From assembly GCF_014212315.1 (NCBI RefSeq), contig NZ_JACKXE010000001.1:2666001-2730000 (forward strand): a stretch of DNA of 64,000 nt, given 5' to 3'. The notes beneath the pieces are model-generated. The model ran no database searches, had not been told where the DNA came from, and was given only the letters and a program-made list of their open reading frames with translations. The position numbers and the translations under genes were made by a program. Positions 10,196 through 19,076 of this stretch are shown piece after piece; the stretch's first letter is position 1; every line of letters starts with the position of its first letter. Origin of the DNA: Nocardioides luti. GTDB taxonomy: Bacteria > Actinomycetota > Actinomycetes > Propionibacteriales > Nocardioidaceae.

Positions 10196-11218
10196 CTACG
10201 GCGCCATCCGGGCGCTGGCGCGCTCGAGGTCGGTGCCCTGCGCGCGGACCAGCGTGACGCCGCTGCCGTCGCGCTCCTGGACCGTCAGCAGCAGCGCCTG
10301 GTTGGTCTCCCACGCGGCGGCGTCGAAGAAGCCGGGCGTGCGGTAGGTGACGAGCTTGCGGCCCGTCGCGCCGTGCACCTCGAGCTGGCCGATGGGGCCG
10401 TCGGTGTTGAGGTACGTCGTGAGCAGCCGCCGGCCGCTCGGCGCGATCGCCAGGACGGCCTGCTGGCTGGAGCGCCAGAGCGTCGTCCTCGGCTTCGCGA
10501 GGGAGGTGACGAAGCTCGACCCGACGGAGCCCTCCGCGGTGCGGCTGAAGGTGCCGACGCGGTCGGCGCGGATGTCGGCGACGTACCCCTCGCGCTTCGA
10601 GATCCGCGACGTCAGGTCGGACTGGTTGTTCCACCAGAAGGTGCGGGCCGGGCCGGTGCCGCCCAGGACCGCGCGGTCCTCGTCGGCGTCGAGGACGCGG
10701 ACGTAGCCGTCGAAGGTACGTCGCGCCACGCGCTCGCCCGTGACCGCGTCGAGGACGGTCACCCGGGTGGTGCCGACCCGCGGCACGACGCCCTCGAACA
10801 GCTGGCGGCCGTCGGTGGAGAGCAAGATGTCGCCGCGGATCCCCTGGAGGATCGTGGTGCGCTCGCCGTCCTTCGTGACCCGCTCGACCCGGCTCGAGCC
10901 GTTGCGGCCCCAGACCCCGATCACGTAGGCGCCGTCCGAGACGCCGTACAGCTGGACCTCCTGGGCCCGCGTCGTGATCTTCGTGCCGCGGTCCAGGATC
11001 GTCGTCCCGAGCACCTGCGGCACCTTCGGGCCGGCGCCGCGGTCGAGCGTGGCGGGCCGGACGTTGACGGAGTCGGCGCGGTGGGGCGCGGTCGGTGCCG
11101 CGGCCTCGAGGGTGGCCGGGGCGGCGTCGGCCGGTCCTCCGACGGCGAGGGCGGGGGCGGCGAGGGCGGCGAGGCCCAGCAGGGCCGGGGCCAGGATCCG
11201 AAGGGGTCGAGTGGTCAC
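10196..11218 (-). CDS. Secreted beta-propeller-like protein of unknown function
   Basis: The GTG start (VTTRPLRILAPALLG) is preceded by AAAGGA and opens a signal peptide that ends near ALAVGGPADA. The mature part of about 300 residues has repeating units of the type 'DGxR.L..V..R.G' seen in WD40/TolB-like propellers, for example LSTDGRQLFEGV and IAPSGRRLLTTY. I see no catalytic motif. It is convergent with the rhamnosidase and lies behind it, and there is no clear operon. A longer in-frame extension to the left end of the gene is rejected because it is low-complexity and precedes the signal peptide. Function unknown. Confidence 0.7.
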   Translation of the reverse strand: MTTRPLRILAPALLGLAALAAPALAVGGPADAAPATLEAAAPTAPHRADSVNVRPATLDRGAGPKVPQVLGTTILDRGTKITTRAQEVQLYGVSDGAYVIGVWGRNGSSRVERVTKDGERTTILQGIRGDILLSTDGRQLFEGVVPRVGTTRVTVLDAVTGERVARRTFDGYVRVLDADEDRAVLGGTGPARTFWWNNQSDLTSRISKREGYVADIRADRVGTFSRTAEGSVGSSFVTSLAKPRTTLWRSSQQAVLAIAPSGRRLLTTYLNTDGPIGQLEVHGATGRKLVTYRTPGFFDAAAWETNQALLLTVQERDGSGVTLVRAQGTDLERASARMAP

Positions 11219-11391
11219 GAGAGGTCCTTTCCGGGACAGCGAGCGGGGGCTCCGAGCACCCCCGTGCCCTGAAGACGGGATCGGGGGCCGAGAAGTTGCG
11301 GCCCCGGCTGCGATTTCTTTACTTTCGCGGGCCGCCGGCCCATTCGGGCGGTGCGTGAGCAACCGAGTCCGGAGCGGGAACGGTTGCTATG

Positions 11392-13191
11392 TCACCGCTC
11401 CCCGACGCCGAGCCCCCGCCAGCGCCGCCGCAGGGTGTGGGCGGCGGCCTTGGGGCGGCGGTCGCGGGTGAAGACGCCCTTGCGGTTGCCGTCGACGCGC
11501 GAGATCGCGTCGGCGGTGGCGAAGTCGGCGAAGTTCCAGACGTGCTCGCCGACGACGCCGTCGACCCGGTCGAGAACGCGGTGGGTCATGTCGAGGAGCG
11601 CCGACTGGTACTCCTCGGTCCACGGCACGTCGGCGATCCCGTGCAGGCCGGCGATCGCGTCGCCGCCGTACTCCGTCAGGAAGACCGGCTTCCCGGTCGC
11701 GGCCCACGCGCGGAGCTCGGCCTCGAGCTTCAGCTCGGCGGCGGCGAGGTCGCCGGTGTCGAGGTACCACCCGTAGTAGCGGTTGACCATCACCAGGTCG
11801 CACAGGTCGGTGACGCGGCACCGGTCGGGCGGCGCGAGGAACATGTTGACGACGCCGACCGGCCGGGTCGGGTCGAGCGCGCGGGTGAGGTCGAGCAGCG
11901 GCGCGAAGTAGGCGCGCGCCTCCTCCGACGTCGTCTCGGGCTCGTTGGCGATGCACCAGACGACCACGCTGGGGTGGTGGCGGTCGCGGTCGACGAGCTC
12001 CCGGATCGCCTGCGCGTGCACCTCGCGCGTCGCGTCGTTCACCGTGTCGGGGGAGTACGTCGGCCGCTTGTCCGCCCCGATCTGGCCGCCGGACAGCGGC
12101 AGGTTGAGGCCGACCGCCGCGGTCTCGTCGACGACCACGATGCCGCGCCGGTCGGCGAGGTCGAGGACCTCCTCGGCGTACGGGTAGTGCGCCGTGCGGA
12201 TCGAGTTCGCCCCGATCCAGTCGATCAGCTCGAAGTCGTGCAGCATCAGCGCGTCGTCGTGGCCCTTGCCGCGCACGGCCGCGTCCTCGTGCTTGCTGAA
12301 GCCGCGGAAGTGGAACGGCTCGCCGTTGATCAGCAGCTGCTGCCCGCGCACCTCGACCGTGCGGATCCCCACGGGCAGCACGTAGGTGTCGACCAGGACG
12401 TCCCCGCGGTGCACCGAGACGACCAGGTCGTGGAGGTGGCCCTCACCGGGTCGCCAGGGGTGGACGTCGGGCACGGTCAGGACGCCGGACGCACCGGTGC
12501 CGGCGGCCACCTCGCGGCCGGCGCCGTCCCGCAGCACCACCCCGACGGTGGTCCCGGCTGCGGACCCGCCCAGCGTGACGTCGTACGCCACGGAGCCGGT
12601 GCCGCCGTCCAGCCCGGTCGTCACGGCCAGGTCGGCGACGTACGTCGTGGGCGTCCGCGACAGCCGCACCGAGCGGTGCAGCCCGGCGTAGTTGAAGAAG
12701 TCGTGGTGGTACTTCTGCCGCCGCCGGCCGTCGCTGCCCGGCGGCAGCGGCTCCCCGGGCGGGATCGACTGGAAGGTCAGCTCGTTGTTGACGACGACGG
12801 TGAGGCGTACGGCGGCACCGGGCGTGACGTGCGCGGTGACGTCGGCCTCGAACGGCGTGTAGCCGCCCTCGTGCGACATCACCTCGACGTCGTCGACCCA
12901 CACCGTCGCGCGGTGGGTGGCGGCGTCGAGGCGCAGGACGACGCGGCCGCCGCCCCAGGTGGCGGGGACGTGGACGGTGCGTTGGTACCACGCGTCGCCC
13001 ACGTGGTCGCGGAACTCCCGGCTCGGGACGATGTCGTTGAAGCTGGCCGGCACCGGCATCGGGCGGGCCTCCGGGAGCGCCCGCTGCCACCAGCCCTCGT
13101 CACGCCCGACCCCGTCGCGGTCGAGCGCGAAGTCCCACAACCCGTCGAGGGTCCGGGTCTCGCGCGTGGGGGAGTCCTGCGGCCGCAGCAT
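11392..13191 (-). CDS. uidA: Beta-glucuronidase, glycoside hydrolase family 2
   Basis: The 599-residue length equals that of E. coli UidA. The jelly-roll N-domain (SFNDIVP, DAWYQRTV) is followed by an immunoglobulin-like domain and a TIM barrel with the conserved GFSKHEDAAVRGKGHD region, the acid/base Glu417 in ANEPE and the nucleophile Glu507 in LTEYGGD. Their spacing matches E. coli Glu413/Glu504. The enzyme removes beta-D-glucuronic acid from conjugates. It has no signal peptide and acts in the cytoplasm. It lies beside an MBL hydrolase in the same direction and close to a rhamnosidase, which suggests use of plant-type glycosides. Fine specificity toward glucuronides rather than galacturonides is inferred from overall similarity. 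Confidence 0.9.
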   Translation of the reverse strand: MLRPQDSPTRETRTLDGLWDFALDRDGVGRDEGWWQRALPEARPMPVPASFNDIVPSREFRDHVGDAWYQRTVHVPATWGGGRVVLRLDAATHRATVWVDDVEVMSHEGGYTPFEADVTAHVTPGAAVRLTVVVNNELTFQSIPPGEPLPPGSDGRRRQKYHHDFFNYAGLHRSVRLSRTPTTYVADLAVTTGLDGGTGSVAYDVTLGGSAAGTTVGVVLRDGAGREVAAGTGASGVLTVPDVHPWRPGEGHLHDLVVSVHRGDVLVDTYVLPVGIRTVEVRGQQLLINGEPFHFRGFSKHEDAAVRGKGHDDALMLHDFELIDWIGANSIRTAHYPYAEEVLDLADRRGIVVVDETAAVGLNLPLSGGQIGADKRPTYSPDTVNDATREVHAQAIRELVDRDRHHPSVVVWCIANEPETTSEEARAYFAPLLDLTRALDPTRPVGVVNMFLAPPDRCRVTDLCDLVMVNRYYGWYLDTGDLAAAELKLEAELRAWAATGKPVFLTEYGGDAIAGLHGIADVPWTEEYQSALLDMTHRVLDRVDGVVGEHVWNFADFATADAISRVDGNRKGVFTRDRRPKAAAHTLRRRWRGLGVGER

Positions 13192-13206
13192 CGGGGCGCC
13201 GGGCGC

Positions 13207-14133
13207 TCAGGCGTGGCTGACGATGGGGCCGCCGTTGAGCGCGACCATCTCCGGCCACAGGGTGGGGATGGCGAGCCGGACGGTCGGCTCGTAGTCGGTG
13301 AGCTCGACGTAGGCCCGGTGCAGGTTGCACACGACCCGCTCGCCCTCGGGCAGGTCGCCGTAGGGGCCGTCGCGGTGCTTCATGGCGGCCTCGAGCGGCG
13401 TGAGGCCCTCGGCGTACGACGAGGTCGCGATCGACTCGATCCAGCCGACGTACTCCTCCAGCTCGTCGAGCACCTTCTCGACCTCGGCGCCCCGGCAGAC
13501 CGGGCCGTGGCCGGGCAGCAGCACCTCGGGCTCGAGCGCGCGCATCCGCTGCACGGCCTTCCGGAAGCCGTTCATCGAGCCCTCGAGGAAGATCGGGTGA
13601 CCGCCGGAGAACGCGAGGTCGCCCGCGAACATGACCTTCTGCTCGGGCAGCCAGACGCCGACGTCGTTGGTCGAGTGCGCCGGGCCCATCACCTCGAGCT
13701 CGACCGGGAAGTCGGCCAGGTGCAGCGTCATCCGCTCGTCGAACGTGACGTCCGGCGGGCGCACCACGAGGTCGCCGTAGTCCGCCGGGAGCTCCTTCGT
13801 GGCGGCCAGGCCGGCGCGCAGCACGCCCTCGCGGCACAGGTGGTGGCCGATGATCGTGGTGGTCTCGGGCAGGAAGCCGTTGCCGTAGGTGTGGTCCGGG
13901 TGGCTGTGGGTGTTGACGGCGATCTTGGGGTCGCGGGCGGACACTCCGGCGACCTCGGCGAGGAAGGCGCGGTTGCGCTTCTCGGTCGACGTGGTGTCGA
14001 CGATCACGGCGTCGCCCGCGGCGTCGGTGATCACGCCGCAGTTGTTCACCATCCACCCACCGGCCGGCTGCACGAAGGCGTACACGCCCGGCGCCATCTC
14101 GTCGAGGTAGCTGTCTCCGTCTTCCCAGGTCAT
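13207..14133 (-). CDS. MBL-fold metallo-hydrolase
   Basis: The 308-residue protein has the metallo-beta-lactamase zinc motif H76-x-H78-x-D80-H81 in NTHSHPDHTYGN, a further His in GPAHSTND, Asp in FAGDLAF and the final His of LLPGHGPV. All ligands of a two-metal site are present. It is read first in the same direction as the glucuronidase, 15 bases upstream of it, so both are probably co-transcribed. Relatives include hydrolases acting on small esters, lactones and thioesters; the substrate here is not known. There is no signal peptide. Confidence 0.85.
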   Translation of the reverse strand: MTWEDGDSYLDEMAPGVYAFVQPAGGWMVNNCGVITDAAGDAVIVDTTSTEKRNRAFLAEVAGVSARDPKIAVNTHSHPDHTYGNGFLPETTTIIGHHLCREGVLRAGLAATKELPADYGDLVVRPPDVTFDERMTLHLADFPVELEVMGPAHSTNDVGVWLPEQKVMFAGDLAFSGGHPIFLEGSMNGFRKAVQRMRALEPEVLLPGHGPVCRGAEVEKVLDELEEYVGWIESIATSSYAEGLTPLEAAMKHRDGPYGDLPEGERVVCNLHRAYVELTDYEPTVRLAIPTLWPEMVALNGGPIVSHA

Positions 14134-14252
14134 GCCACCAAGTCAGCCCTACGGTGACGGCCGCCACAAGGCCGCGAGGCATCACGAGGACCGATCACAG
14201 GCATCCCGAGCACGCCGTTCCGCCGTACCGCCCGCGCTGTTTGACTGCGTGG

Positions 14253-15527
14253 GTGACGGCCCCTGCCGCGCCCGCGACGGGCGCCCCCATCCGCTGGCCG
14301 CTGCTGCTCGTCCTGGCCTCGCTGGCGGCGCTGGCACCGGTCGCGACCGACCTCTACCTGCCCGGCTTCCCGGCGATGGAGGACGCGCTCGGGGCGGACG
14401 CGAGCGGGGTCCAGCTCACGCTCACGTCGTTCCTGGTCGGGCTCGCCTTCGGCCAGCTCGTGATGGGGCCGCTCTCCGACCGGTACGGCCGCCGCGTCCC
14501 CCTCCTGGTCAGCGCGACCGCCTGCGTGGTGGCCGGCGTCGTCTGCGCACTCGCGCCCTCGCTCGGCGTGCTCGTCGTGGCCCGGCTCGTCCAGGGCTTC
14601 GCCGGCGCCGGCGGGATGGTCATCGGGCGGGCCGTGATCGCCGACGTGGTGACCGGCCGCGCCGCGGCCCGCGCCTTCACCCTGATGCTGACCGTCGGCG
14701 GCGTCGCACCGGTCCTGGCCCCGCTGGTCGGCGGCTTCCTCGCCGGCCCCGTCGGCTGGCGCGGCATGCTCTGGACCGTCGTCGCCCTGTGCGTCGCGAT
14801 GCTCGTCGGCGTGCTGCTCGTGATCGACGAGACGCACCCGCCGTCGGCGCGCAGCACCGGCGCGACCTCGTGGGCGCGGGACCTGCGTGCCGTGGTCGCC
14901 AACCGCGCCTACCGCGGCCCGGTCGCAGTGTTCGCGTGCTCGTTCGCCGTGATGATGGCCTACATCTCGGCGTCGCCGTTCGTGTACCAGAACGTCGTGG
15001 GCCTCTCCGAGATCGCGTACGGCGTCGCCTTCGGCGTCAACGCCGGCGGGCTGATCGCGGCCGGGTGGTTCACCAGCAGGCTGGTCGACCGCGTCGACCC
15101 GCGGCGCCTGGTCCGGATCGCGATCACCGTGCAGCTGCTCGCCACCGTGTCGTTCGTGCTGCTGGCCGCGCTGGGGGCGCCGGGCTGGACCTACCCGGTG
15201 CCGATCTTCCTGGCCGTCACCGCCAACGGCGGGATCATGGGCAACGCCGCCGCCCTCGCGATGGCCGAGGTGCGGCCGGTCGCCGGCACCGGCAGCGCGG
15301 TCCTGGGGTTCAGCCAGTTCGCCCTCGGTGCCCTGGTCTCGCCGCTGGTCGGGCTCGGCGGGTCCGGCTCGGCCCTCGTCCCCGCGGTCGTGATGGCGTG
15401 CGCGTCGGCGCTCGGGTTCACCGCCAGCCGGGTCGGGCTGCCCCGTCCTACGTCGGCAGCACCTGCGGGCCCGGGGTCCGCTCAGGACGTGGCGAGCTCG
15501 TCCTCGACCGAGACGGCCACGTCGTAG
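14253..15527 (+). CDS. MFS drug-efflux transporter, Bcr/CflA type
   Basis: The GTG start (VTAPAAPATG) gives 424 residues with twelve predicted membrane spans. LATDLYLPGFP-type wording (VATDLYLPGFPAM) in the first span and GPLSDRYGRR between spans two and three are hallmarks of the Bcr/CflA group of proton-driven exporters. Starts further upstream add a polar, low-complexity leader and are unlikely. Its last 46 bases overlap the 3' end of the convergent LysR gene. Divergent placement next to the MBL gene leaves about 120 bases for both promoters. The exported compound is unknown. Confidence 0.85.
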   Translation: MTAPAAPATGAPIRWPLLLVLASLAALAPVATDLYLPGFPAMEDALGADASGVQLTLTSFLVGLAFGQLVMGPLSDRYGRRVPLLVSATACVVAGVVCALAPSLGVLVVARLVQGFAGAGGMVIGRAVIADVVTGRAAARAFTLMLTVGGVAPVLAPLVGGFLAGPVGWRGMLWTVVALCVAMLVGVLLVIDETHPPSARSTGATSWARDLRAVVANRAYRGPVAVFACSFAVMMAYISASPFVYQNVVGLSEIAYGVAFGVNAGGLIAAGWFTSRLVDRVDPRRLVRIAITVQLLATVSFVLLAALGAPGWTYPVPIFLAVTANGGIMGNAAALAMAEVRPVAGTGSAVLGFSQFALGALVSPLVGLGGSGSALVPAVVMACASALGFTASRVGLPRPTSAAPAGPGSAQDVASSSSTETATS

Positions 15528-16423
15528 AGCAGCCGGCGCAGCCACACGACCGCCGGCTCGTTCTCGCGCCGCAGGTGCCAGTGCGCGGCCTCGGTGATCT
15601 GTACGGCGGTGAGGTCGGTGGCGGCGATCTCCAGGTCGAGGACGTCCAGGCAGCGCCGGGCCAGCCGGGCCGGGACGAACGCGCACATCTCGGTGCCGCT
15701 GACCGCGAACGGCAGCGTGAGCAGGCTGGTCACCTGGACGAGCACGGCGCGGTCCACGATCCCGCGCCGCTCCAGCTCCACCTCCAGCGGGCGGCGGCGC
15801 TCGCCGGCAGCGCCGAACTCCGCCACCGCGTGCGGCATCTGCTGCAGGTCGTCGAGCGTCAGGGCCCCGTCGACCAGCCGCGGGTTGCCGCGGGCCACGA
15901 CGCAGACGAGGTGGTCGGTGAAGACCGGCTGCTTGCGGCCCGGGAAGTCGAAGCCGATCGGGCCGATGATCAGGTCGCGACGCATCAGCTGCGTCTCGAA
16001 CTGGTCGGGGCTGACGTTGACCGCGTCCAGCGCCACGGAGCAGCCGGGCGCCTGCTCGGCCAGCAGCCGGGTGAGCGGCTCGGCGAGGACGGTCATGGCG
16101 TACTCCGACATGCTCACCGTGAAGCGCCTGGTGCTCGACGCCGGGTCGAAGTCGCGCTGGTTGCCGAGCAGCGCCTCCGCGGCCTCGATCGCGTCGGCCA
16201 CCTCGGCCCGCAGTCGCTCCGCGAGCGGCGTCAGCTCGAAGCCCCGGCCCACGCGCACGAGCAGCTCGTCGTCGAAGTGCTTGCGCAGCCGGGTCAGCGC
16301 CCCGCTCATCGCCGGCTGGCTCATCGTCATCCGCTCGCCGGCGTGGGTGAGGTTCTTCTCCTCCAGCAGTGCGTGCAGTGACAGCAGCAGGTTGGCGTCG
16401 ACGTCCCGCAGCCGTTCCCTCAC
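15482..16423 (-). CDS. LysR-family transcriptional regulator (paralogue A)
   Basis: The GTG-started 313-residue protein has an N-terminal winged helix-turn-helix (LTHAGERMTMSQPAMSGALT around residues 22-41) followed by a substrate-binding domain beginning RRFTVSMSEYAMTVLAEPL. It is closely similar in layout and wording to the protein encoded at 16697-17617, which reads away from it. The spacer holds four palindromic repeats rather than a simple T-N11-A operator. It probably controls nearby catabolic or efflux genes. Its 3' end overlaps the convergent MFS gene by 46 bases. Frames that extend it further upstream only translate the repeats. Confidence 0.88.
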   Translation of the reverse strand: MRERLRDVDANLLLSLHALLEEKNLTHAGERMTMSQPAMSGALTRLRKHFDDELLVRVGRGFELTPLAERLRAEVADAIEAAEALLGNQRDFDPASSTRRFTVSMSEYAMTVLAEPLTRLLAEQAPGCSVALDAVNVSPDQFETQLMRRDLIIGPIGFDFPGRKQPVFTDHLVCVVARGNPRLVDGALTLDDLQQMPHAVAEFGAAGERRRPLEVELERRGIVDRAVLVQVTSLLTLPFAVSGTEMCAFVPARLARRCLDVLDLEIAATDLTAVQITEAAHWHLRRENEPAVVWLRRLLYDVAVSVEDELATS

Positions 16424-16467
16424 CCCACAGACACTAGTGGCAGAGTGACGCCCGACACACACCCCCT

Positions 16468-16669
16468 GGTGGTTGAGGAAGGCGCCCTGGCGCCTGTCTC
16501 GAAACCACCACCACACCCCGGTGGTCGAGGAAGGCGCCCTGGGCGCCTGTCTCGAAACCACCACCACCTCCACCCGGTGGTTGAGGAAGGCGCCCCGGCG
16601 CCTGTCTCGAAACCACCACCTCCACCCGGTGGTTGAGGAAGGCGCCCTGGCGCCTGTCTCGAAACCACC
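16468..16669. repeat. Array of four 42-43-nt palindromes between divergent LysR genes
   Basis: The copies lie at 16468-16509, 16520-16562, 16576-16617 and 16628-16669, all in one orientation, with 10-13 bases between them. Each has outer arms GGTGGTT/AACCACC and an inner stem such as GGCGCC/GGCGCC. Copy 2 has GGTGGTCG in the left arm and copy 3 a changed central base. The array fills most of the promoter region shared by the two regulators. Confidence 0.95.
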
Positions 16670-16696
16670 CCAGCCAGCACGACGGAAGGACGGCAG

Positions 16697-17617
16697 ATGA
16701 CCCTGGGCGGGACCGACCTCAACCTGCTGCTGTCGCTCAAGGTCCTTCTCGAGGAGGGCAACGTGACCCGCGCCGGCGTCCGCCTCGAGCTGAGCCAGCC
16801 CGCGATGAGCGCCGCCCTGGCCCGGCTGCGCCGCCGCTTCGACGACGAGCTGCTCGTGCGGGCAGGGCGCGACTACGAGCTGACGCCGTTCGCGAAGGAC
16901 CTGCTCCCGGAGGTCCAGCACGCCGTGCGCCTGCTGGGCCGGGCCCTGCACCTCGAGGACGAGTTCGACCCCGCGACCAGCGAGCGGGTCTTCCGGCTCT
17001 CGATGAGCGACTACGCCATCGCGGTCGTCCACGAGCCGCTGCTGCGGCTGCTGCGCGCCACGGCCCCCGGCGTACGCCTCACGATCTCCAACCTCGGCCC
17101 CGAGTCCCGCTCCTCGGAGCGGGTCCTGCTCGACCACGACGCCCTGATCGCCCCGCTCGGCTTCGGCTTCCCCGGGGACTCGCGGCCGCTGTGGAAGGAC
17201 CGGATGGTGCTGATCGCCGACCGCGCGAACGCCCGCCTGCGCGACGGCGCCTTCACCCTCGACGACCTCGCCGAGCTGGCGTACGCCGTCCCGAGCTTCG
17301 GCCCCGGCGTCCTCACCCCCGCCGACCGGGCCTTCGGCGAGCTCGGCATCGACCGCCGCATCGCCCTCCAGGTCGCGGGCTTCCTGCCGCTACCGTTCGT
17401 CATCGCCGGCACCGAGATGGTCGCCCTGGTCCCCGAGATGCTCGCCCGGATCCACGTGCGCGACGACGGCCCGCTGGTGGTCGTGGAGCCCCCAATGGAG
17501 GAGATCGTGCTCGCCGAGGGCTACTGGTTCGCCCCCGACCGGCTCTCCGACCCGGCGCACCTGTGGTTCTTCGACCGGCTCGACGAGCTTGCCGTTGAGC
17601 TGGCTGCTGGTGGCTGA
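16697..17617 (+). CDS. LysR-family transcriptional regulator (paralogue B)
   Basis: The 306-residue regulator has an N-terminal helix-turn-helix (VTRAGVRLELSQPAMSAALA near residues 23-42) and an effector domain starting VFRLSMSDYAIAVVHEPLL. The second domain aligns by eye with paralogue A along its length, including the IAPLGFGFPGDSRPL versus IGPIGFDFPGRKQPV stretch, so both come from a duplication or a shared ancestor. GGAAGG precedes the ATG. It reads toward the low-GC lipoprotein, about 100 bases away. Targets and inducer are unknown. Confidence 0.88.
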   Translation: MTLGGTDLNLLLSLKVLLEEGNVTRAGVRLELSQPAMSAALARLRRRFDDELLVRAGRDYELTPFAKDLLPEVQHAVRLLGRALHLEDEFDPATSERVFRLSMSDYAIAVVHEPLLRLLRATAPGVRLTISNLGPESRSSERVLLDHDALIAPLGFGFPGDSRPLWKDRMVLIADRANARLRDGAFTLDDLAELAYAVPSFGPGVLTPADRAFGELGIDRRIALQVAGFLPLPFVIAGTEMVALVPEMLARIHVRDDGPLVVVEPPMEEIVLAEGYWFAPDRLSDPAHLWFFDRLDELAVELAAGG

Positions 17618-17711
17618 GCGGGGCGCGCGACCGCGCAGGTCGCACGCTTGAGCGAGTCACTCCGGCGAACTCGACGTTCTCTGACGCGACCTAGTCGTCG
17701 GTCGACTGCAC

Positions 17712-17717
17712 TACGGT
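17712..17717 (+). promoter_or_regulatory. -10 element of a leaderless promoter
   Basis: TACGGT lies six bases before the ATG of the lipoprotein gene, and no ribosome site is visible. The start of transcription would coincide with the start codon. Confidence 0.4.
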
Positions 17718-17723
17718 CCACCC

Positions 17724-18833
17724 ATGCGAAAGATGCTCGCGGTCTGCGCGGCTTTGGTCCTGCTTGCCGGTTGCGGTGGCGGTTCTGGCGACTCCGCAGA
17801 TTCGAGCGACCCCAGCGCTCAGAGCGCGGCGCTGGTCCTGCAGTCACAGATCCCCGACATTACGGAATTGATCGAGCTCGACGAGGACAACGACCCGAAC
17901 GACCTCATCGGACGCCCGAATGGGTACACGGCCGCAACCGTTGTCTTCGACTCGCGAGTGTCCTGCGAAGGGGACGAGCCGGGGGTCGACTGCGGCGCGA
18001 CCATCGAGGAGTGGCCTTCGCCGCAGGACGCGGAGAAGCGGTCCGAGTACATCCAGGACCTGCAGTCTGGCAGCAGCCTCCTGGGGAGCGAGTGGAACAC
18101 GCTCCGCGGCAACCTGCTCCTGCGCGTCACGGGGAACATGGACCCTTCTGACGCCGAGGCCTACGCGGACGTCTTCAAGTCCGCGGACCTCGGTGAAGAC
18201 GTCAGCGACAAACTCCCCGATGCGGCAGGGTCGGAGGCTGGCAGCGGTGCCCCGTCACCCGAGGACGAGCCGTGGACGCTGGTGGACTCGGGTTTCGGTA
18301 CCCAGTACGGCTACGCCTGGACGATCGCTCGGGTGCAGAACGACGACGACCACGCCGGCCAGACCGTCACCGTCAACTTCAACCTGCTGGACGAGTCCGG
18401 CGAACTACTTGCAAGTGGCTCCCAGGTCTCTCACTTCAGCTGGCCAGGGCAGGTGCTCCCGGTCGCAACCCAGGTCGAGGTGCCGAAGGGGAAGAAGCCA
18501 GCAACCGTCGAGGCCACGGTCCTGGTCGAGGACGAGGGAACCTTCGACGACCAGACATCTGAGGACTGGGGCACGTTCCCCGGCAAGATCTACCAGCCGG
18601 AGTACTCCGACTCCTACGCCGTGCGGTTCGAGGTCACGAACCCGACTAGTGAGCCGCTCGATGGGGCGTCCTTTCAGGTGGTCTGCACGAACAAGGCCGG
18701 TGAGATCGTCGGCGGTGCCGGAGAGTACCCAGATCTGATCCCCGCATCGGGACGTGTTTTGGTCGACGTGTCCTCGCTCTACACCACAACCAAGCCGGCC
18801 GAGTGCACCGGCTACCTCGCCCCCTGGATGTAG
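17724..18833 (+). CDS. Lipoprotein of unknown function with atypical base composition
   Basis: A signal peptide ends in the lipobox LLAGC, with Cys17 as the lipidation site, followed by a Gly/Ser/Asp linker. The 369-residue protein then has a first domain to about residue 160, which includes two Cys in VSCEGDEPGVDC, and a second half with beta-rich repeats (VDSGFGTQYGYAW and later SDSYAVRFEVTNPTSEPL) like a pair of FxLYD/Ig-type domains. Codon choice is visibly less GC-biased than in neighbours (many TCT, GTT, CCA, AAG/AAC mixes), which suggests recent acquisition or relaxed selection. It would be anchored outside the membrane. I do not recognise a named family. Confidence 0.8.
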   Translation: MRKMLAVCAALVLLAGCGGGSGDSADSSDPSAQSAALVLQSQIPDITELIELDEDNDPNDLIGRPNGYTAATVVFDSRVSCEGDEPGVDCGATIEEWPSPQDAEKRSEYIQDLQSGSSLLGSEWNTLRGNLLLRVTGNMDPSDAEAYADVFKSADLGEDVSDKLPDAAGSEAGSGAPSPEDEPWTLVDSGFGTQYGYAWTIARVQNDDDHAGQTVTVNFNLLDESGELLASGSQVSHFSWPGQVLPVATQVEVPKGKKPATVEATVLVEDEGTFDDQTSEDWGTFPGKIYQPEYSDSYAVRFEVTNPTSEPLDGASFQVVCTNKAGEIVGGAGEYPDLIPASGRVLVDVSSLYTTTKPAECTGYLAPWM

Positions 18834-19076
18834 TCACACCCGGCTAAAGGGCATGCCGCGACCCGTTTGAATCGCCGCTCGGACCATGCAAGTTGACCTG
18901 CCTCATACCGCCGCGAAGGACCGCGAATGACAGCCCGACGCCGCGTCGTCCCCCCGTTCATCAGGCCGGCGGTCTGACGCCGAGCCGTGACCTCCGCCAC
19001 AGGGGCGTCGTTGAGCCCTCCGTGCCGTGACCGACCCCGCCCGACGGGCGGAGGGTCGCGGGCGACAGGAGGACCC

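Noticed and set aside
13207..14133. MBL gene as a beta-lactamase
   Set aside because: It has the fold's metal site but no signal peptide and none of the beta-lactamase-specific motifs; the superfamily is broad.
16468..16669. Possible CRISPR array (short palindromic repeats with spacers)
   Set aside because: The repeats are fully palindromic with 10-13-base gaps, far shorter than spacers, the same sequence occurs dispersed elsewhere, and no cas gene is present. The arrays at 33.9 and 39.8 kb fail for the same reasons.
18927..18977. 16-residue frame MTARRRVVPPFIRPAV with an AAGGA upstream
   Set aside because: It is in the 240-base leader of the secreted hydrolase and has a plausible ribosome site, but it is too short to support without conservation. 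It could be a leader peptide; I did not list it as a gene.
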